Position numbers and translations under genes: made by a program
The notes under the pieces: model-generated
What the model was told of the DNA's origin: nothing
Database searches by the model: none
The model's input: only the letters and a program-made list of their open reading frames with translations
Assembly: GCF_009901565.1 (NCBI RefSeq)
Contig: NZ_WXEW01000009.1
Span: 1-64,000, forward strand
From: Herbidospora solisilvae
Lineage (GTDB): Bacteria; Actinomycetota; Actinomycetes; Streptosporangiales; Streptosporangiaceae
DNA: 64,000 bases
Reading direction: 5' to 3'
In this document: positions 1 through 8,733 of the stretch, piece by piece
Numbering within the stretch: the stretch's first letter is position 1
Layout of the letters: each line of letters starts with the position of its first letter

Positions 1-113
1 ACCAGCACCGAACCCAAGCCCTCGGCCCCTGGCTGGAGCACTACAACACCACACGCCCACACTCAGCCCTCGGCGGCCAACCACCCATCAGCCGACTGTC
101 ACCAAGTCCATGA
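1..113 (+). mobile_element. IS481-family transposase, C-terminal fragment (cut by window edge)
   Basis: The frame beginning at base 3 reads to a TGA at 111-113 and ends with a stretch containing YNTTRPHSALGG followed by PPISRL. This is the usual C-terminus of IS481-type DDE transposases (catalytic rve domain tail). Only about 36 residues lie in the window, so whether the element is complete upstream cannot be told. No terminal inverted repeat was recognised between its stop and the next gene at 124. It marks an insertion-sequence border next to the CPBP gene. Confidence 0.7.
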
Positions 114-123
114 CCGAGTACAC

Positions 124-888
124 CTAGCGGCGGGCGCGGCGCAACATCGCCGCCGCGATCAGCAGGCTCACCACGACCGGGACGACGGAGGCCTCCAGCC
201 CGAACCCGCCGCCGGTCAGCCACTCCGGTCCGGAGACGTGCGCGGTCAGCACCCCCTCGGACGGGTGCCCGGAGACGGGGATGCCCAGCAGTCCTTCGGC
301 GGCGTTCCAGGCGAAGTGCAGCCCGGCCACGAACCAGATGGTGCGCCGCCACAGGAACGCGGCCCCCAGCAGCACCCCCGCCTCGACGGCGATCGCCACC
401 GAACTCCACAACGTGGCGCCCGGGTTGGCCAGGTGCAGGCCGCCGAACAGGCAGGCGGTGACCGCCAGCGCGACCCGGCTGCCGAACAGCGCCTCCAGCG
501 CCTGCAGCGCGAGCCCCCGGAAGAGCAGCTCCTCGGTGACGGCCGCGCCGATCGCGACCGCGACCACCGGGACCAGCGCCGCCGGTCCCCGGGACCAGGT
601 GAACGAGTAGCCGCCGAACAGCGTGATCAGCAGCACCGAGAGGAGCACGAACCCCAGGCCGATCGCCCCGCCGGTCAGCGCCTCCCGCCCGGCCCCCCGC
701 CCGGCCAGCTCGGGCACCGGACGCCGTGCCACCCACCGCATCACCGCCCAGTAGACGGCGGTGGCCGCCACCGCGGCCACGACGGCGAGCACCGGCCCGC
801 CCCCGGCCGGCGCCGACACCCCGCCGACGGCCACCACCCCGACCGGGAGCCAGACGAGCGGGGAACGGGCGTGTTGTGTCGTGTCCAT
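124..888 (-). CDS. CPBP family intramembrane glutamic endopeptidase
   Basis: This is a 254-residue polytopic membrane protein with roughly seven hydrophobic segments. The Abi/CPBP (CAAX protease-like) signature is complete: EELLFR at residues 119-124 supplies the catalytic glutamates and arginine, FGGLH at 148-152 gives the first histidine, and HFAWN at 191-195 gives the second histidine and asparagine. Such proteins cleave within membranes; in bacteria they act on prenylated-like or bacteriocin-related substrates or have unknown targets. The ATG is preceded by a strong GGAGGTTCC site. It stands alone, next to a transposase fragment, so its partner substrate cannot be inferred. Confidence 0.88.
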   Translation of the reverse strand: MDTTQHARSPLVWLPVGVVAVGGVSAPAGGGPVLAVVAAVAATAVYWAVMRWVARRPVPELAGRGAGREALTGGAIGLGFVLLSVLLITLFGGYSFTWSRGPAALVPVVAVAIGAAVTEELLFRGLALQALEALFGSRVALAVTACLFGGLHLANPGATLWSSVAIAVEAGVLLGAAFLWRRTIWFVAGLHFAWNAAEGLLGIPVSGHPSEGVLTAHVSGPEWLTGGGFGLEASVVPVVVSLLIAAAMLRRARR

Positions 889-965
889 GGAACCTCCGGT
901 GACCCGCGCCGCATCCGTACGGCGAGACGCCGGAAACGCTACGAATGCGGGCGCGGGTCACGAAT

Positions 966-1002
966 CCCCGTGAGGTGAACACTTCGGGTAGCTCTCACGG
1001 GG
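966..1002 (-). terminator. Hairpin after the beta-helix gene
   Basis: CCCCGTGAG (966-974) pairs perfectly with CTCACGGGG (994-1002) around a 19-nt loop. It lies 15 nt beyond the stop codon of the minus-strand gene ending at 1017 and well upstream of the CPBP start. There is no T-run, as is common for actinobacterial terminators. Confidence 0.6.
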
Positions 1003-1016
1003 GACGCGTCGTGCGG

Positions 1017-3962
1017 TCAGCTCACGCTGAAGTCCCGGAAAGCGAACTGGCCGGTGACGTTCGCCGCGTGGGAGGTGGCGATGAGCCCGGCGTCCTGCCG
1101 TTCGGCGATGCCGGGCAGGGTCACGGTCGGGCCGACCTTCGTCCAGGTCGTGCCGTTGCGGGAGTAGTAGCCGCTGACCTGGTCGCCGGTGCGGACCAGC
1201 CGGACCCACACGGGTGCGGTGACCCCCGAGGCCCCGCTGAAGGAGTCGAGGTAGCCGTTGCCGTTGGCGTCCCATTGGAAGGCCACGCCGTTGCCGGGGG
1301 TGGCGACCATGGCCGCGTAGCCCGGCGAGGCGGCCGAACCGGTGACGTCGTTGCGCAGCACGACGCCGGCCTTGGCCCACGCGTTGGTGTTGTCCATGCG
1401 GGTGACCTGCGCGGAGACGGTGGCGGTGGCACCGGCCACGTCGTCGCGGTAGATGGCCCCGTACTCGTCGAAGGCGCCGCCGGCGTCCTGCCAGATGTCG
1501 GCGCCCGAGGTCAGGATGACGAACTCCGATCCGGCCTCGGCGAACTGGCTGGGCACCGAGCCGTGCCCCTTCATCGAGGTGAGGGGGTTCAACGCGGTCA
1601 GGGTGGCCGATCGGGTCAGGCTGAAAGCGGCCTGGTCGGCGCGTCCGGTGACGGCCGCCCTGACCTCCGCCCGGCTGACCGGCGCCGGGACCGACGCGGG
1701 AGCGGTGACCCGCCACGTCTCGGCGTCGGACGTGCCGGAGTCGAGGCCGTACGGCACGGGCTTGCCGACGCGTTCGGCCCGCCACCCGTCGGGGACGGTG
1801 AGGGCGACGGCCAGCTCCGAGGCGCGGCGCGGGCTGAAGTTCCGCACGGTGACGGTGACCTCGGCCGACTCCCCGGCCCGCAGGACGGCCGGGTCGGCAG
1901 ACAGGGCGGCGCCGACGGGAGGCCGCTGCGCGTCGGGCGCGCCGCGGTGGTCGCCGGTGGGACCGGCCTGGTAGATCACCCGGCTCGCCTCCAGGGGCAG
2001 GGTGGTCTCGGTCACGGTTAGATTGCCCCGGGTGAGGTTGCCGCGGTTGCCGTTCGTGATGCCGGTGATCGCCGGGTTGGTGGTGTGGTTGTCGATCAGG
2101 GTGAGGTCGCCGGTGCGGTTGCCGTTCTGGTTGTTGGCGTGCGCCCACTGCCCGGCGGTCCGGACGAACACGTTACGACTCGCGCTCAGGTAGCGGGAGC
2201 CCTCGTCGAAGTAGAGGCCGAGCTGCCCGCTGTTCTCGCAGTAGTTCTCGTCGATGACGCTGCGCGGCATGGCCGACAGGGTGTAGATGCAGCCCGCGTC
2301 GAACATGGTCCGCACGACGTTGCGGACGTGGTTGCCCACCACGCGTACGTCGCTCAACGTCGTCGGCGTGTCGTAGACGGGCTGGAAGTCGTACAGACCC
2401 CGGTTCAGGTACTCGGGGCTGCCGCCCGGGTCGTTGGCGCCCCAGCCGTAGCCGAGCCCGATGCCCGTGTACGGCATGTCGGAGACGTAGTTGTGCTCGA
2501 TCGACAACCGGGTGACGTAGCTGGCGAAGATCGCGTCCTGGTCGAGGAACTCCAGGGCGGTCGAGTAGACGCGGTTGTCGCGGATCGAGATGTCGCTGTT
2601 GACCATGCGGGGGTCGGACGGGTGGTGCGCGTCGGGACGCACGCCGCCGACCATGATCCCGCCGCCGGCGCTCGCGGTGAACGTGCTGCCGACGACCGAC
2701 ACCCGGCGCGCGCCCAGGCCGACGCCGCTGGCGTGCGCGTTGGCGTCGTTGCCGATGCCGAGCGCCACGGAGCCGAGGTTGACGAAGGTGCTGCCGGTGA
2801 ACGTGACGTCCTCGGCGGCCGAGACCTGGACGGCCGACGGCGACTGGGCCCAGCCGTTGCGCGAGCCCTCGAACCCCTTGCAGCCGAACGCGCAGGAGGT
2901 GAACGCGTCGGCGGGCCGGTGCGGCTGGACGCCGCTGATGAAGACGCCGGTCTGCTGGTTGGCGTATCCGTCGGAGGTGCCGGGGTGCAGCCACGTGGTC
3001 CCGGTGAACGTCAGGTTCTCGAAGCGCAGGTTGCGCGCCGGGGCGTCGTAGGTGCCGCCGACCTGGAGCAGCGACTCCAGGCGGGGCAGTTCCACCCGCG
3101 CCTTCGTGATGTCCTGGCCGGGCAGCGGCTTGTAGTAGAGGACGCCCGCGGTGGTGTCGAGATACCACTCGCCCGCCTCGTCGAGGAACCTCTTGGAGTT
3201 GAGCAGGGTGAAGGTGGGCGTGCGCAGCGGCGACTGGACGGTGTCGTAGCCGTAGGTGTTGTTGTCCCAGGCCGGCTGCTGCATGACGACCGTGGAGCCG
3301 GTGATGCTCTCGACGGGCGCGAACCGGTTGGTGAACGACAACATCGCCTGGAGTTCGATGCGCTTCTGGTCGGGCAGGCCGGACAGGTAGGCCAGCGCCG
3401 GGTTGTTGATCGTGAAGCCGGCCGCGTTCAGCGTGATGTCGCTTCGGGCGATCCGGAGCCGCGCCCGCTGGGCGGGCTTGCCGTCGACGTAGAGCTGGCG
3501 GGTGTCGAAGCCGGTGCCCACGGAGGCCTTGTAGACGCCGGTCGCGGCGTCGTCGAGCTCCCAGCCGGTGACGGGCGTCGCGCCGCTGATCACCGGGTGG
3601 GCGTCGCGGGCTGCCGTCCAGGTGACGGTGGTGCCCGTGCCGCCGGAGTCGTCGGCGTCCAGGCGCAGCGGCGCGGTCAGCCGGTGGACGCCGTCGAGGA
3701 GTTCCACGGTCACGTTGACGTCGCCCTGGGCGAGGGCGGCGCGGACGCGGCGCTGTGCCTCGGCGAGCGTGGCGAGCGGCTCGTCGCGCCGGCCGTTCCC
3801 GTCGTCGTCGGCGTTGGCCGCGCCCGTCGGGGCGACCACGATGGTGTGGCTCGTGGGGGCGGCGTGGGCGGGCACGGATAACACGCCGGTGAGCAGCGCG
3901 GTGGTGAGGGCGGCCGCCAGGGCGGCCGCGGGACGTCTGCGCGTTTCAGGGGACGGACGCAC
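1017..3962 (-). CDS. Secreted right-handed beta-helix carbohydrate-active protein with NEW3 and C-terminal sandwich domains
   Basis: The protein is 981 residues with a Sec signal peptide (twin Arg-rich start, hydrophobic core, cleavage after PAHA near residue 35). Next comes an N-terminal segment typical of beta-helix hydrolases (a 'DEPLATLAEAQ' line) and a long parallel beta-helix with many N-ladder turns up to about residue 690. A NEW3-like domain follows (about 695-790), then a C-terminal concanavalin-like domain (about 810-981, 'DIWQDAGGAF'). The architecture resembles GH141-type or related polysaccharide-degrading proteins; the exact activity is unknown. I chose GTG 3962 because GAAAGGA lies 6 nt upstream; an in-frame ATG at 3998 lacks a site. 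It is a single-gene unit with its own promoter and dyad (4004-4032) and a terminator hairpin. Confidence 0.75.
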   Translation of the reverse strand: MRPSPETRRRPAAALAAALTTALLTGVLSVPAHAAPTSHTIVVAPTGAANADDDGNGRRDEPLATLAEAQRRVRAALAQGDVNVTVELLDGVHRLTAPLRLDADDSGGTGTTVTWTAARDAHPVISGATPVTGWELDDAATGVYKASVGTGFDTRQLYVDGKPAQRARLRIARSDITLNAAGFTINNPALAYLSGLPDQKRIELQAMLSFTNRFAPVESITGSTVVMQQPAWDNNTYGYDTVQSPLRTPTFTLLNSKRFLDEAGEWYLDTTAGVLYYKPLPGQDITKARVELPRLESLLQVGGTYDAPARNLRFENLTFTGTTWLHPGTSDGYANQQTGVFISGVQPHRPADAFTSCAFGCKGFEGSRNGWAQSPSAVQVSAAEDVTFTGSTFVNLGSVALGIGNDANAHASGVGLGARRVSVVGSTFTASAGGGIMVGGVRPDAHHPSDPRMVNSDISIRDNRVYSTALEFLDQDAIFASYVTRLSIEHNYVSDMPYTGIGLGYGWGANDPGGSPEYLNRGLYDFQPVYDTPTTLSDVRVVGNHVRNVVRTMFDAGCIYTLSAMPRSVIDENYCENSGQLGLYFDEGSRYLSASRNVFVRTAGQWAHANNQNGNRTGDLTLIDNHTTNPAITGITNGNRGNLTRGNLTVTETTLPLEASRVIYQAGPTGDHRGAPDAQRPPVGAALSADPAVLRAGESAEVTVTVRNFSPRRASELAVALTVPDGWRAERVGKPVPYGLDSGTSDAETWRVTAPASVPAPVSRAEVRAAVTGRADQAAFSLTRSATLTALNPLTSMKGHGSVPSQFAEAGSEFVILTSGADIWQDAGGAFDEYGAIYRDDVAGATATVSAQVTRMDNTNAWAKAGVVLRNDVTGSAASPGYAAMVATPGNGVAFQWDANGNGYLDSFSGASGVTAPVWVRLVRTGDQVSGYYSRNGTTWTKVGPTVTLPGIAERQDAGLIATSHAANVTGQFAFRDFSVS

Positions 3963-4003
3963 AGTGTTCCTTTCTTCCGGTGAGGGCGCTTGATCCACCG
4001 GGG

Positions 4004-4032
4004 AACGTAATTCGTATGACGTCTTACGTCAA
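4004..4032 (-). promoter_or_regulatory. Promoter with overlapping dyad operator for the beta-helix gene
   Basis: On the minus strand TTGACG (4027-4032) and TACGTT (4004-4009) are separated by 17 nt, a good housekeeping promoter about 40 nt upstream of the GTG at 3962. A perfect dyad, TGACGT (4017-4022) and ACGTCA (4026-4031) around CTT, overlaps the -35 box and spacer. The GT-N3-AC core is the pattern of many GntR/FadR-type operators, so repression by a GntR-like or similar regulator is likely. The regulator is not in the window. The site also overlaps the stop codon of the upstream operon's last gene. Confidence 0.6.
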
Positions 4033-5060
4033 TAACGAACCCTGCGGTCAACCTCCGTCATGGCCGAGGTCCAGATCTCCGACGTGGGGTCGATCACCGC
4101 GAAGTGGTCGCCCGGTCCTTCGAGATACGTGAGGTCGTCGCCGGTCACCTCGGCCCCGGTGGCGTAGCGGCGGTTGAAGTCGATCAGGTCGAGGTCGTCG
4201 TCGTGGCCGATGACGACGAGCTGCGGGACGCCGATGGGCAGGCGGCTCATCGGGTCGGCGGCGGCGTACACCTCCGGGATCTCGGCGGAGGAGCCGCCGA
4301 GCGCGTGCGGGACCGCGCCGGTGCCGACGCGGCGGCGTTCGCCCTCGGTGAGGTCGAGCACCCCGGCCAGGGAGACGGCCAGGGCGATCCGGCCGTCGTC
4401 GGCGGCGGCGCGCAGGGCGAGCTGGCCGCCGGCCGAGTGGCCGAAGACCACGACCCGATCGAGGTCCAGGTCGAAGTCCAGGGAATCGATGCCGGTCAGG
4501 CGGTCGAGGCCGGCCGCGACGTCGGCGACGGTGGCCTGCCAGCCGTGCCGGTCGGGGCGGCGGTATTCGAGGTTCCAGGCGGCGTAGCCGCGTCCGGCCA
4601 GGTCGACGGCGAGGGCGTCCATCAGGTCGGCGGCCCAGATCGAGCGCCAGTAGCCGCCGTGGATCAGCACCGCGACCGGCAACCGGCCGCCGTCGTGGTG
4701 CGGCGGCAGGCGCAGGTCGCCCCACTGCTCGTCGGCGGGGCCGTAGGCGATGCGCTCGGCGGGGTGCCGCAGGCGGTGGAAGGCGTGCCGGATCGCCCAG
4801 GTCAGGCCCCAGAGGCCGCGGCCGTAGAGGTGGACGGACCCGGGGGAGACCTCGGCCGGGCCGGTGTCGGCGGGGTCGTACCAGACCACCGGCGCGGGGT
4901 GCGGGAGCGGTGCGCCCACCGCGACGACGGCCTCTTCCGTTTCGTCGAGGCCGGTCACCACGCGGCCGTCGATCCCCAGCCGCCGGAACTCCGTCTCGGC
5001 GATGTGCCGGACCAGATCGGGGTCGGCCGTCAGGCCGGGGGTGAGCGCCACCAGCATCAT
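4029..5060 (-). CDS. Alpha/beta hydrolase, probable kynurenine formamidase
   Basis: This 343-residue protein contains HGGYW (134-138, oxyanion region typical of kynurenine formamidases) and the nucleophile elbow GHSAGG with Ser209. A late Asp and a 'GDHFAV' histidine complete the triad. The expected reaction is N-formylkynurenine to kynurenine plus formate, the one step otherwise missing from the pathway here; no KynB-type enzyme is present. The first ~110 residues precede the hydrolase fold and are not recognised. ATG 5060 has GGAGG 5 nt upstream and overlaps the preceding gene by 4 bp. It is the last gene of the tryptophan operon. The generic esterase alternative cannot be excluded from sequence alone. 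Confidence 0.75.
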   Translation of the reverse strand: MMLVALTPGLTADPDLVRHIAETEFRRLGIDGRVVTGLDETEEAVVAVGAPLPHPAPVVWYDPADTGPAEVSPGSVHLYGRGLWGLTWAIRHAFHRLRHPAERIAYGPADEQWGDLRLPPHHDGGRLPVAVLIHGGYWRSIWAADLMDALAVDLAGRGYAAWNLEYRRPDRHGWQATVADVAAGLDRLTGIDSLDFDLDLDRVVVFGHSAGGQLALRAAADDGRIALAVSLAGVLDLTEGERRRVGTGAVPHALGGSSAEIPEVYAAADPMSRLPIGVPQLVVIGHDDDLDLIDFNRRYATGAEVTGDDLTYLEGPGDHFAVIDPTSEIWTSAMTEVDRRVRY

Positions 5061-6061
5061 CGTGTCCTCCCGAGGAAGCGCAGGGCGTTGCCGGACAGCA
5101 GCTTGTCCCGCTGGTCCGCGCTCAGGAACGCCGCGTCGCGCACGACCCCGCCGGCCGGGCGCTCGCCCAGCGGGTAGGGGTAGTCGCTGCCGACCATGAC
5201 CCGGTCCTCGCCCAGCACGTCCACCAGCAGGCGGAGCGCCGCCGGGTCGAACACGACGCTGTCGACGGAGAACCGGCCGACGTAGTGGCTCGGCGGGTGG
5301 GCCGACCGGCCGCGCACCACGTCGCCGCGGCGGTGCCAGGCGTTGTCGGCCCGGCCGAGCCAGAACGGGAAGCTGCCGCCGCCGTGGGCGAAGCACAGGC
5401 GCAGCGTCTCCGGCACCTGGTCGAAGACGCCGCCGAGGATGAGCGCCAGCACCGACAGGTGGGTCTCGGCCGGCATGCCGGTCAGCCAGCGCGCCATCCA
5501 GCGGTCGAGCCGCGGACCGCCGGGCATGTCCCACGGGTGGACGAAGACCGGCGCGCCGACCTCCGCGCAGTGCCGCAGGAACATCACGATGCCCGCGTCG
5601 TCGAGGTCGCGGTCGCCGACGTGGTTGCCGATCTCGACGCCCGCGTGGCCGTTGGCCAGGCAGCGGTCGAGCTCCTCGCACGCCGCCTCCGGATCCTGGA
5701 GCGGCACCTGACAGAACGGTACGAACCGGTCGCCGCCCCCGGTCATCTCCAGCGTGAGGTCGTTGAAGACGCGGGCCACCTTGACCGCCTGGTCGGCCGG
5801 GCGGTCGTAGGAGAAGAAGACCGGCGTGGGCGAGACGACCTGCACGTCGACGCCGTCGGCGTCCATGTCGGCCAGGCGGGTGCCCGGATCCCAGGCCGCC
5901 GCGCCGATCGGGCGGAACTCGGTCTCGCCGACCATGATCATGGCGGCGCGTTCGGAGTCGACGCGCAGCCAGGGCCAGCCCGTGCCGCCGCATCGGGCCG
6001 CCAGGTCGGGCCACCCCTTCGGCACCAGGTGGGTGTGGACGTCGACGACGGGCCCGGCCAT
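5057..6061 (-). CDS. nbaD: 2-amino-3-carboxymuconate-6-semialdehyde decarboxylase (ACMSD)
   Basis: This 334-residue amidohydrolase-superfamily protein starts with the metal-binding HTH motif (DVHTHLVP, residues 6-13). It has a mid-protein FVHPWD histidine, HGGGSFPFWLGR, and the C-terminal GSDYPYP with the conserved metal-site Asp. This combination is diagnostic of ACMSD, which removes CO2 from the unstable ring-opening product of 3-hydroxyanthranilate and diverts it from quinolinate/NAD synthesis to catabolism. The start ATG shares its final T with the upstream gene's stop region (overlap at 6061). It is adjacent to the dioxygenase that makes its substrate. Confidence 0.9.
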   Translation of the reverse strand: MAGPVVDVHTHLVPKGWPDLAARCGGTGWPWLRVDSERAAMIMVGETEFRPIGAAAWDPGTRLADMDADGVDVQVVSPTPVFFSYDRPADQAVKVARVFNDLTLEMTGGGDRFVPFCQVPLQDPEAACEELDRCLANGHAGVEIGNHVGDRDLDDAGIVMFLRHCAEVGAPVFVHPWDMPGGPRLDRWMARWLTGMPAETHLSVLALILGGVFDQVPETLRLCFAHGGGSFPFWLGRADNAWHRRGDVVRGRSAHPPSHYVGRFSVDSVVFDPAALRLLVDVLGEDRVMVGSDYPYPLGERPAGGVVRDAAFLSADQRDKLLSGNALRFLGRTR

Positions 6062-6585
6062 CAGCCCTTGCCCGGGTGGAGCGCGCCGCACTCGGCGCAG
6101 GTGCGGGCGGCCTCGTCGGCGTAGAAGGCCTGGAAGACCGGCGGCAGGTCGGTGACGATGTCGCGGACCTGGAGCTCGACCTCGTGGACGCGGTTGCCGC
6201 AGTCGGGGCAGTACCACTGGAACCTCTCCAGCGTGCCCTCCTCGCGCACCCGCTCGACCACCATGCCGATCGACCCGGCCTCGGGCCGCTGCGGCGAGTG
6301 CGGCACGTTGCCCGGCAGCATCCACATCTCGCCCTCGCGGATGTGCACGGTCCGCGGCCCTTCGGGCGTCATGAGGTTGACGTGCATGTTGCCCTTGACC
6401 TGGTAGAAGAACTCCTCGTACGGGTCGACGTGGAAGTCGGTGCGCTGGTTGGGGCCGCCCACGACCTGCACGATGAAGTCCGATCCGCCCGGGAACATCT
6501 CCTTGTTGCCGACCGGCGGCTTGAGCAGGTGCCTGTTGCCCTCGATCCAGCCGGGGAAGTTCACCGGCTCCGTGATGTCGGTCAT
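6061..6585 (-). CDS. nbaC: 3-hydroxyanthranilate 3,4-dioxygenase
   Basis: This is a 174-residue single-cupin protein. The Fe(II) ligands lie in [12 protein letters not shown] (His, Glu) and in the later VPHSPQRP histidine. The C-terminus carries two CxxC pairs (CPDC and CAEC), the rubredoxin-like second metal site seen in bacterial 3HAO. The enzyme opens the aromatic ring of 3-hydroxyanthranilate to 2-amino-3-carboxymuconate semialdehyde. Length and motif order are normal for the family. It overlaps the RidA gene upstream by 4 bp (ATGA) and the ACMSD gene downstream. Confidence 0.93.
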   Translation of the reverse strand: MTDITEPVNFPGWIEGNRHLLKPPVGNKEMFPGGSDFIVQVVGGPNQRTDFHVDPYEEFFYQVKGNMHVNLMTPEGPRTVHIREGEMWMLPGNVPHSPQRPEAGSIGMVVERVREEGTLERFQWYCPDCGNRVHEVELQVRDIVTDLPPVFQAFYADEAARTCAECGALHPGKG

Positions 6586-7007
6586 TCGTCGACTCCTTCC
6601 GGGAGTAGCGCCACGGCCTGTATCTCGATCAGCAGATGGGGATGGGGAAGCTGGTGCACCGCCACGGTGGTGCGGGCGGGCCCGGTCTCGTCGAAGTACT
6701 CGGCGTAGACCTCGTTGTAGCCGCCGAAGTCGTTCATGTTCACCAGGTACGTCGTCACCTGCACCAGGTCGGACAGGCCCGCCCCGGCGGAGGCGAGGAT
6801 GTCGCCGATGTTCTCGATCACCGCCCGGGTCTGCGCTCGGATGTCGAGCGAGGTGGTGCCCATCGCGTCGGCTGTGGCTCCGGCGATGGTGTTGTCGGGA
6901 CGACGGCTGGAGGTGCCCGAGACGAAGGCGAACCCTCCGGCGATCTTCACATGTGGAAAACGGCCCCGGGGAGTGGCTTTTCCAGGAACGATCTTGCCCG
7001 CGCTCAT
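6582..7007 (-). CDS. nbaF: RidA-family 2-aminomuconate deaminase
   Basis: This 141-residue YjgF/RidA protein carries 'FVSGTSSRR', '[11 protein letters not shown]' and 'YAEYF', and retains the functional Arg in 'PARTTV'. Rid proteins with that Arg hydrolyse imines and enamines; within this operon the expected job is release of ammonia from 2-aminomuconate, giving 2-oxo-3-hexenedioate. The ATG at 7007 overlaps the upstream gene by 4 bp. Family membership is certain; the specific substrate is inferred from context and from nba/amn-type pathways. Confidence 0.88.
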   Translation of the reverse strand: MSAGKIVPGKATPRGRFPHVKIAGGFAFVSGTSSRRPDNTIAGATADAMGTTSLDIRAQTRAVIENIGDILASAGAGLSDLVQVTTYLVNMNDFGGYNEVYAEYFDETGPARTTVAVHQLPHPHLLIEIQAVALLPEGVDE

Positions 7008-7729
7008 GAGCCGACCTTCAAGGACGCCGTGCCGAGCTTCTCGATGACCGTGCGGACGTGGTCGCCCGGGTTCAGGGGCACCGCCGCCGTCGCGGCCCCG
7101 GCCAGGACGATCCAGCCGTCCCGCAGTTCCACGCCGCGCCCGCCTGCCAGGCGGATCGCCGCGTCGAAGGCCCTGCGCGGGTCGCCGAGGATGGCGGCCG
7201 TCGAGCCGGTCTGGACGACCCGGCCGTTCACCTCCAGCAGCACGCCGAGGTTGTCCAGCCCCTCGGGCGCCGGCCGCCACGGGCCGACGACGTAACCGGC
7301 CGCCGAGGTGTTGTCGGCGATCACGTCCGGCAGCGAGAAGTCGAAGCCCTCGAAGCGCGAGTCGATCACCTCCAGCGCCGGAGCGACGGCCTCGACGGCC
7401 GAGTTCGAGAGTAGGAACGCGACCTCCGGCTCGGCCCGGGGGTGGATCAGCCGCGTCAGGTCGACCCGGCCGCCGTCGTCGATCCGCATGCCGTCGGTGA
7501 GGTGGCCCCAGATGACCTCGTCCACGCCGACCTGCGCCATCTTGGCGCGGCTGGTCAGGCCCATCTTCACGCCGGTCAGCCGGTCGCCCCGCGCCAGCCG
7601 CCGTTCGACCAGCGCGCGCTGCACGTCGTAGGCCCCGGAAGGGTCCAGACGGGCCGCCGCCGCGAGGCGCGGGATGGCCGTGGCCGTCGACGCCGCCCGG
7701 TCCAGGCGGTCGGCGAGCTCGCTGATCAT
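7004..7729 (-). CDS. nbaG: 2-oxo-3-hexenedioate (4-oxalocrotonate) decarboxylase
   Basis: This 241-residue member of the fumarylacetoacetate-hydrolase-like hydratase/decarboxylase fold contains '[11 protein letters not shown]' and 'EPEVAFLL', which supply the metal-binding acidic residues. The first motif matches decarboxylases (DmpH/NbaG type) better than hydratases; the paralog at 9632 matches the hydratases. It converts 2-oxo-3-hexenedioate to 2-hydroxypenta-2,4-dienoate, usually in a complex with the hydratase. It overlaps both neighbours by 4 bp. The assignment between the two paralogs rests on motif resemblance and could be reversed. Confidence 0.78.
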   Translation of the reverse strand: MISELADRLDRAASTATAIPRLAAAARLDPSGAYDVQRALVERRLARGDRLTGVKMGLTSRAKMAQVGVDEVIWGHLTDGMRIDDGGRVDLTRLIHPRAEPEVAFLLSNSAVEAVAPALEVIDSRFEGFDFSLPDVIADNTSAAGYVVGPWRPAPEGLDNLGVLLEVNGRVVQTGSTAAILGDPRRAFDAAIRLAGGRGVELRDGWIVLAGAATAAVPLNPGDHVRTVIEKLGTASLKVGS

Positions 7730-8733
7730 GCTTTCCCTCCGAGGTCCAGCGCCACGTCGACGATCATGTCCTCCTGGCCGCCGACCATCCGGCGGCGGCC
7801 CAGTTCGACCAGGATGGCGCGCACGTCCACGCCGTAGCGGTCGGCGGCGCGTTCGGCGTGCCGCAGGAAGCTGGAGTAGACCCCGGCGTAGCCGAGCGAG
7901 AGCGTCTCGCGGTCGACCCGCACGGGCCGGTCCTGCAGCGGCCGGACCAGGTCGTCGGCGGCGTCCATCAGCGCGAACACGTCGCAGCCGTGCGGCCAGC
8001 CGTGCAGTTCGGCGACGGCGGCGAAGACCTCCAGCGGGGCGTTGCCCGCCCCCGCGCCCATCCCGGCCAGCGACGCGTCGACGCGGGTGGTGCCGTGCTC
8101 GACGGCGACGACGCTGTTGGCGACGCCGAGCGACAGGTTGTGGTGGGCGTGGATGCCGATCTCGGTGCCCTCGTCGAGCACCTGCCGGTAGGCGTCGACC
8201 CGTTCGGCGACGTCGCGCATGAGCAGCCGGCCGCCCGAGTCGGTGACGTAGACGCAGTGGGCGCCGTACGACTCCATGAGCTTGGCCTGCCCGGCCAGGG
8301 TGGCCGGGTCGGCCATGTGCGACATCATCAGGAAGCCCGCGACGTCCATGCCGTTGTCCCTGGCCCAGGCGATGTGCTGGGCGGCGATGTCGGCCTCGGT
8401 GCAGTGGGTCGCGACGCGCACGCTGGTGACGCCGAGGTCGCGGGCGGCCTTCAGGTCGGCGATGGTGCCGATGCCCGGAAGGAGCAGCGTGGTGAGCCGG
8501 GCCCTGGTCATGACCGACGCGGCGGCCTCGATCCACTCGGCGTCCGCGGCCGCGCCGTGGCCGTAGTTGACGCTGGAGCCCGCCAGGCCGTCGCCGTGGG
8601 CGACCTCGATCGCGTCGACCCCGGCCGCGTCGAGCGCGGCGGCGATCTCGGCGACCTGGGCGGGGGTGTAGCGGTGGGCGATGGCGTGCATGCCGTCGCG
8701 CAGGGTGACGTCCTGGACGTAGAGGCGGTTCAC
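7726..8733 (-). CDS. nbaI: 4-hydroxy-2-oxovalerate aldolase
   Basis: This 335-residue DmpG-type pyruvate aldolase has an N-terminal HMGL-like TIM barrel opening with 'VTLRDGMHA' (Arg/Asp of the metal site) and '[13 protein letters not shown]' (metal-binding histidines). The C-terminal DmpG communication domain ends with '[12 protein letters not shown]'. It splits 4-hydroxy-2-oxovalerate into pyruvate and acetaldehyde and channels the aldehyde to the dehydrogenase encoded next door. GTG 8733 is the start, giving a GTGA overlap with the upstream stop. Confidence 0.93.
   Translation of the reverse strand: MNRLYVQDVTLRDGMHAIAHRYTPAQVAEIAAALDAAGVDAIEVAHGDGLAGSSVNYGHGAAADAEWIEAAASVMTRARLTTLLLPGIGTIADLKAARDLGVTSVRVATHCTEADIAAQHIAWARDNGMDVAGFLMMSHMADPATLAGQAKLMESYGAHCVYVTDSGGRLLMRDVAERVDAYRQVLDEGTEIGIHAHHNLSLGVANSVVAVEHGTTRVDASLAGMGAGAGNAPLEVFAAVAELHGWPHGCDVFALMDAADDLVRPLQDRPVRVDRETLSLGYAGVYSSFLRHAERAADRYGVDVRAILVELGRRRMVGGQEDMIVDVALDLGGKA

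Noticed and set aside
2085-3881. Plus-strand ~600-codon frame opposite the beta-helix gene
   Set aside because: Composition is that of a shadow, no ribosome site, no recognisable domain; the opposite strand has signal peptide and fold.
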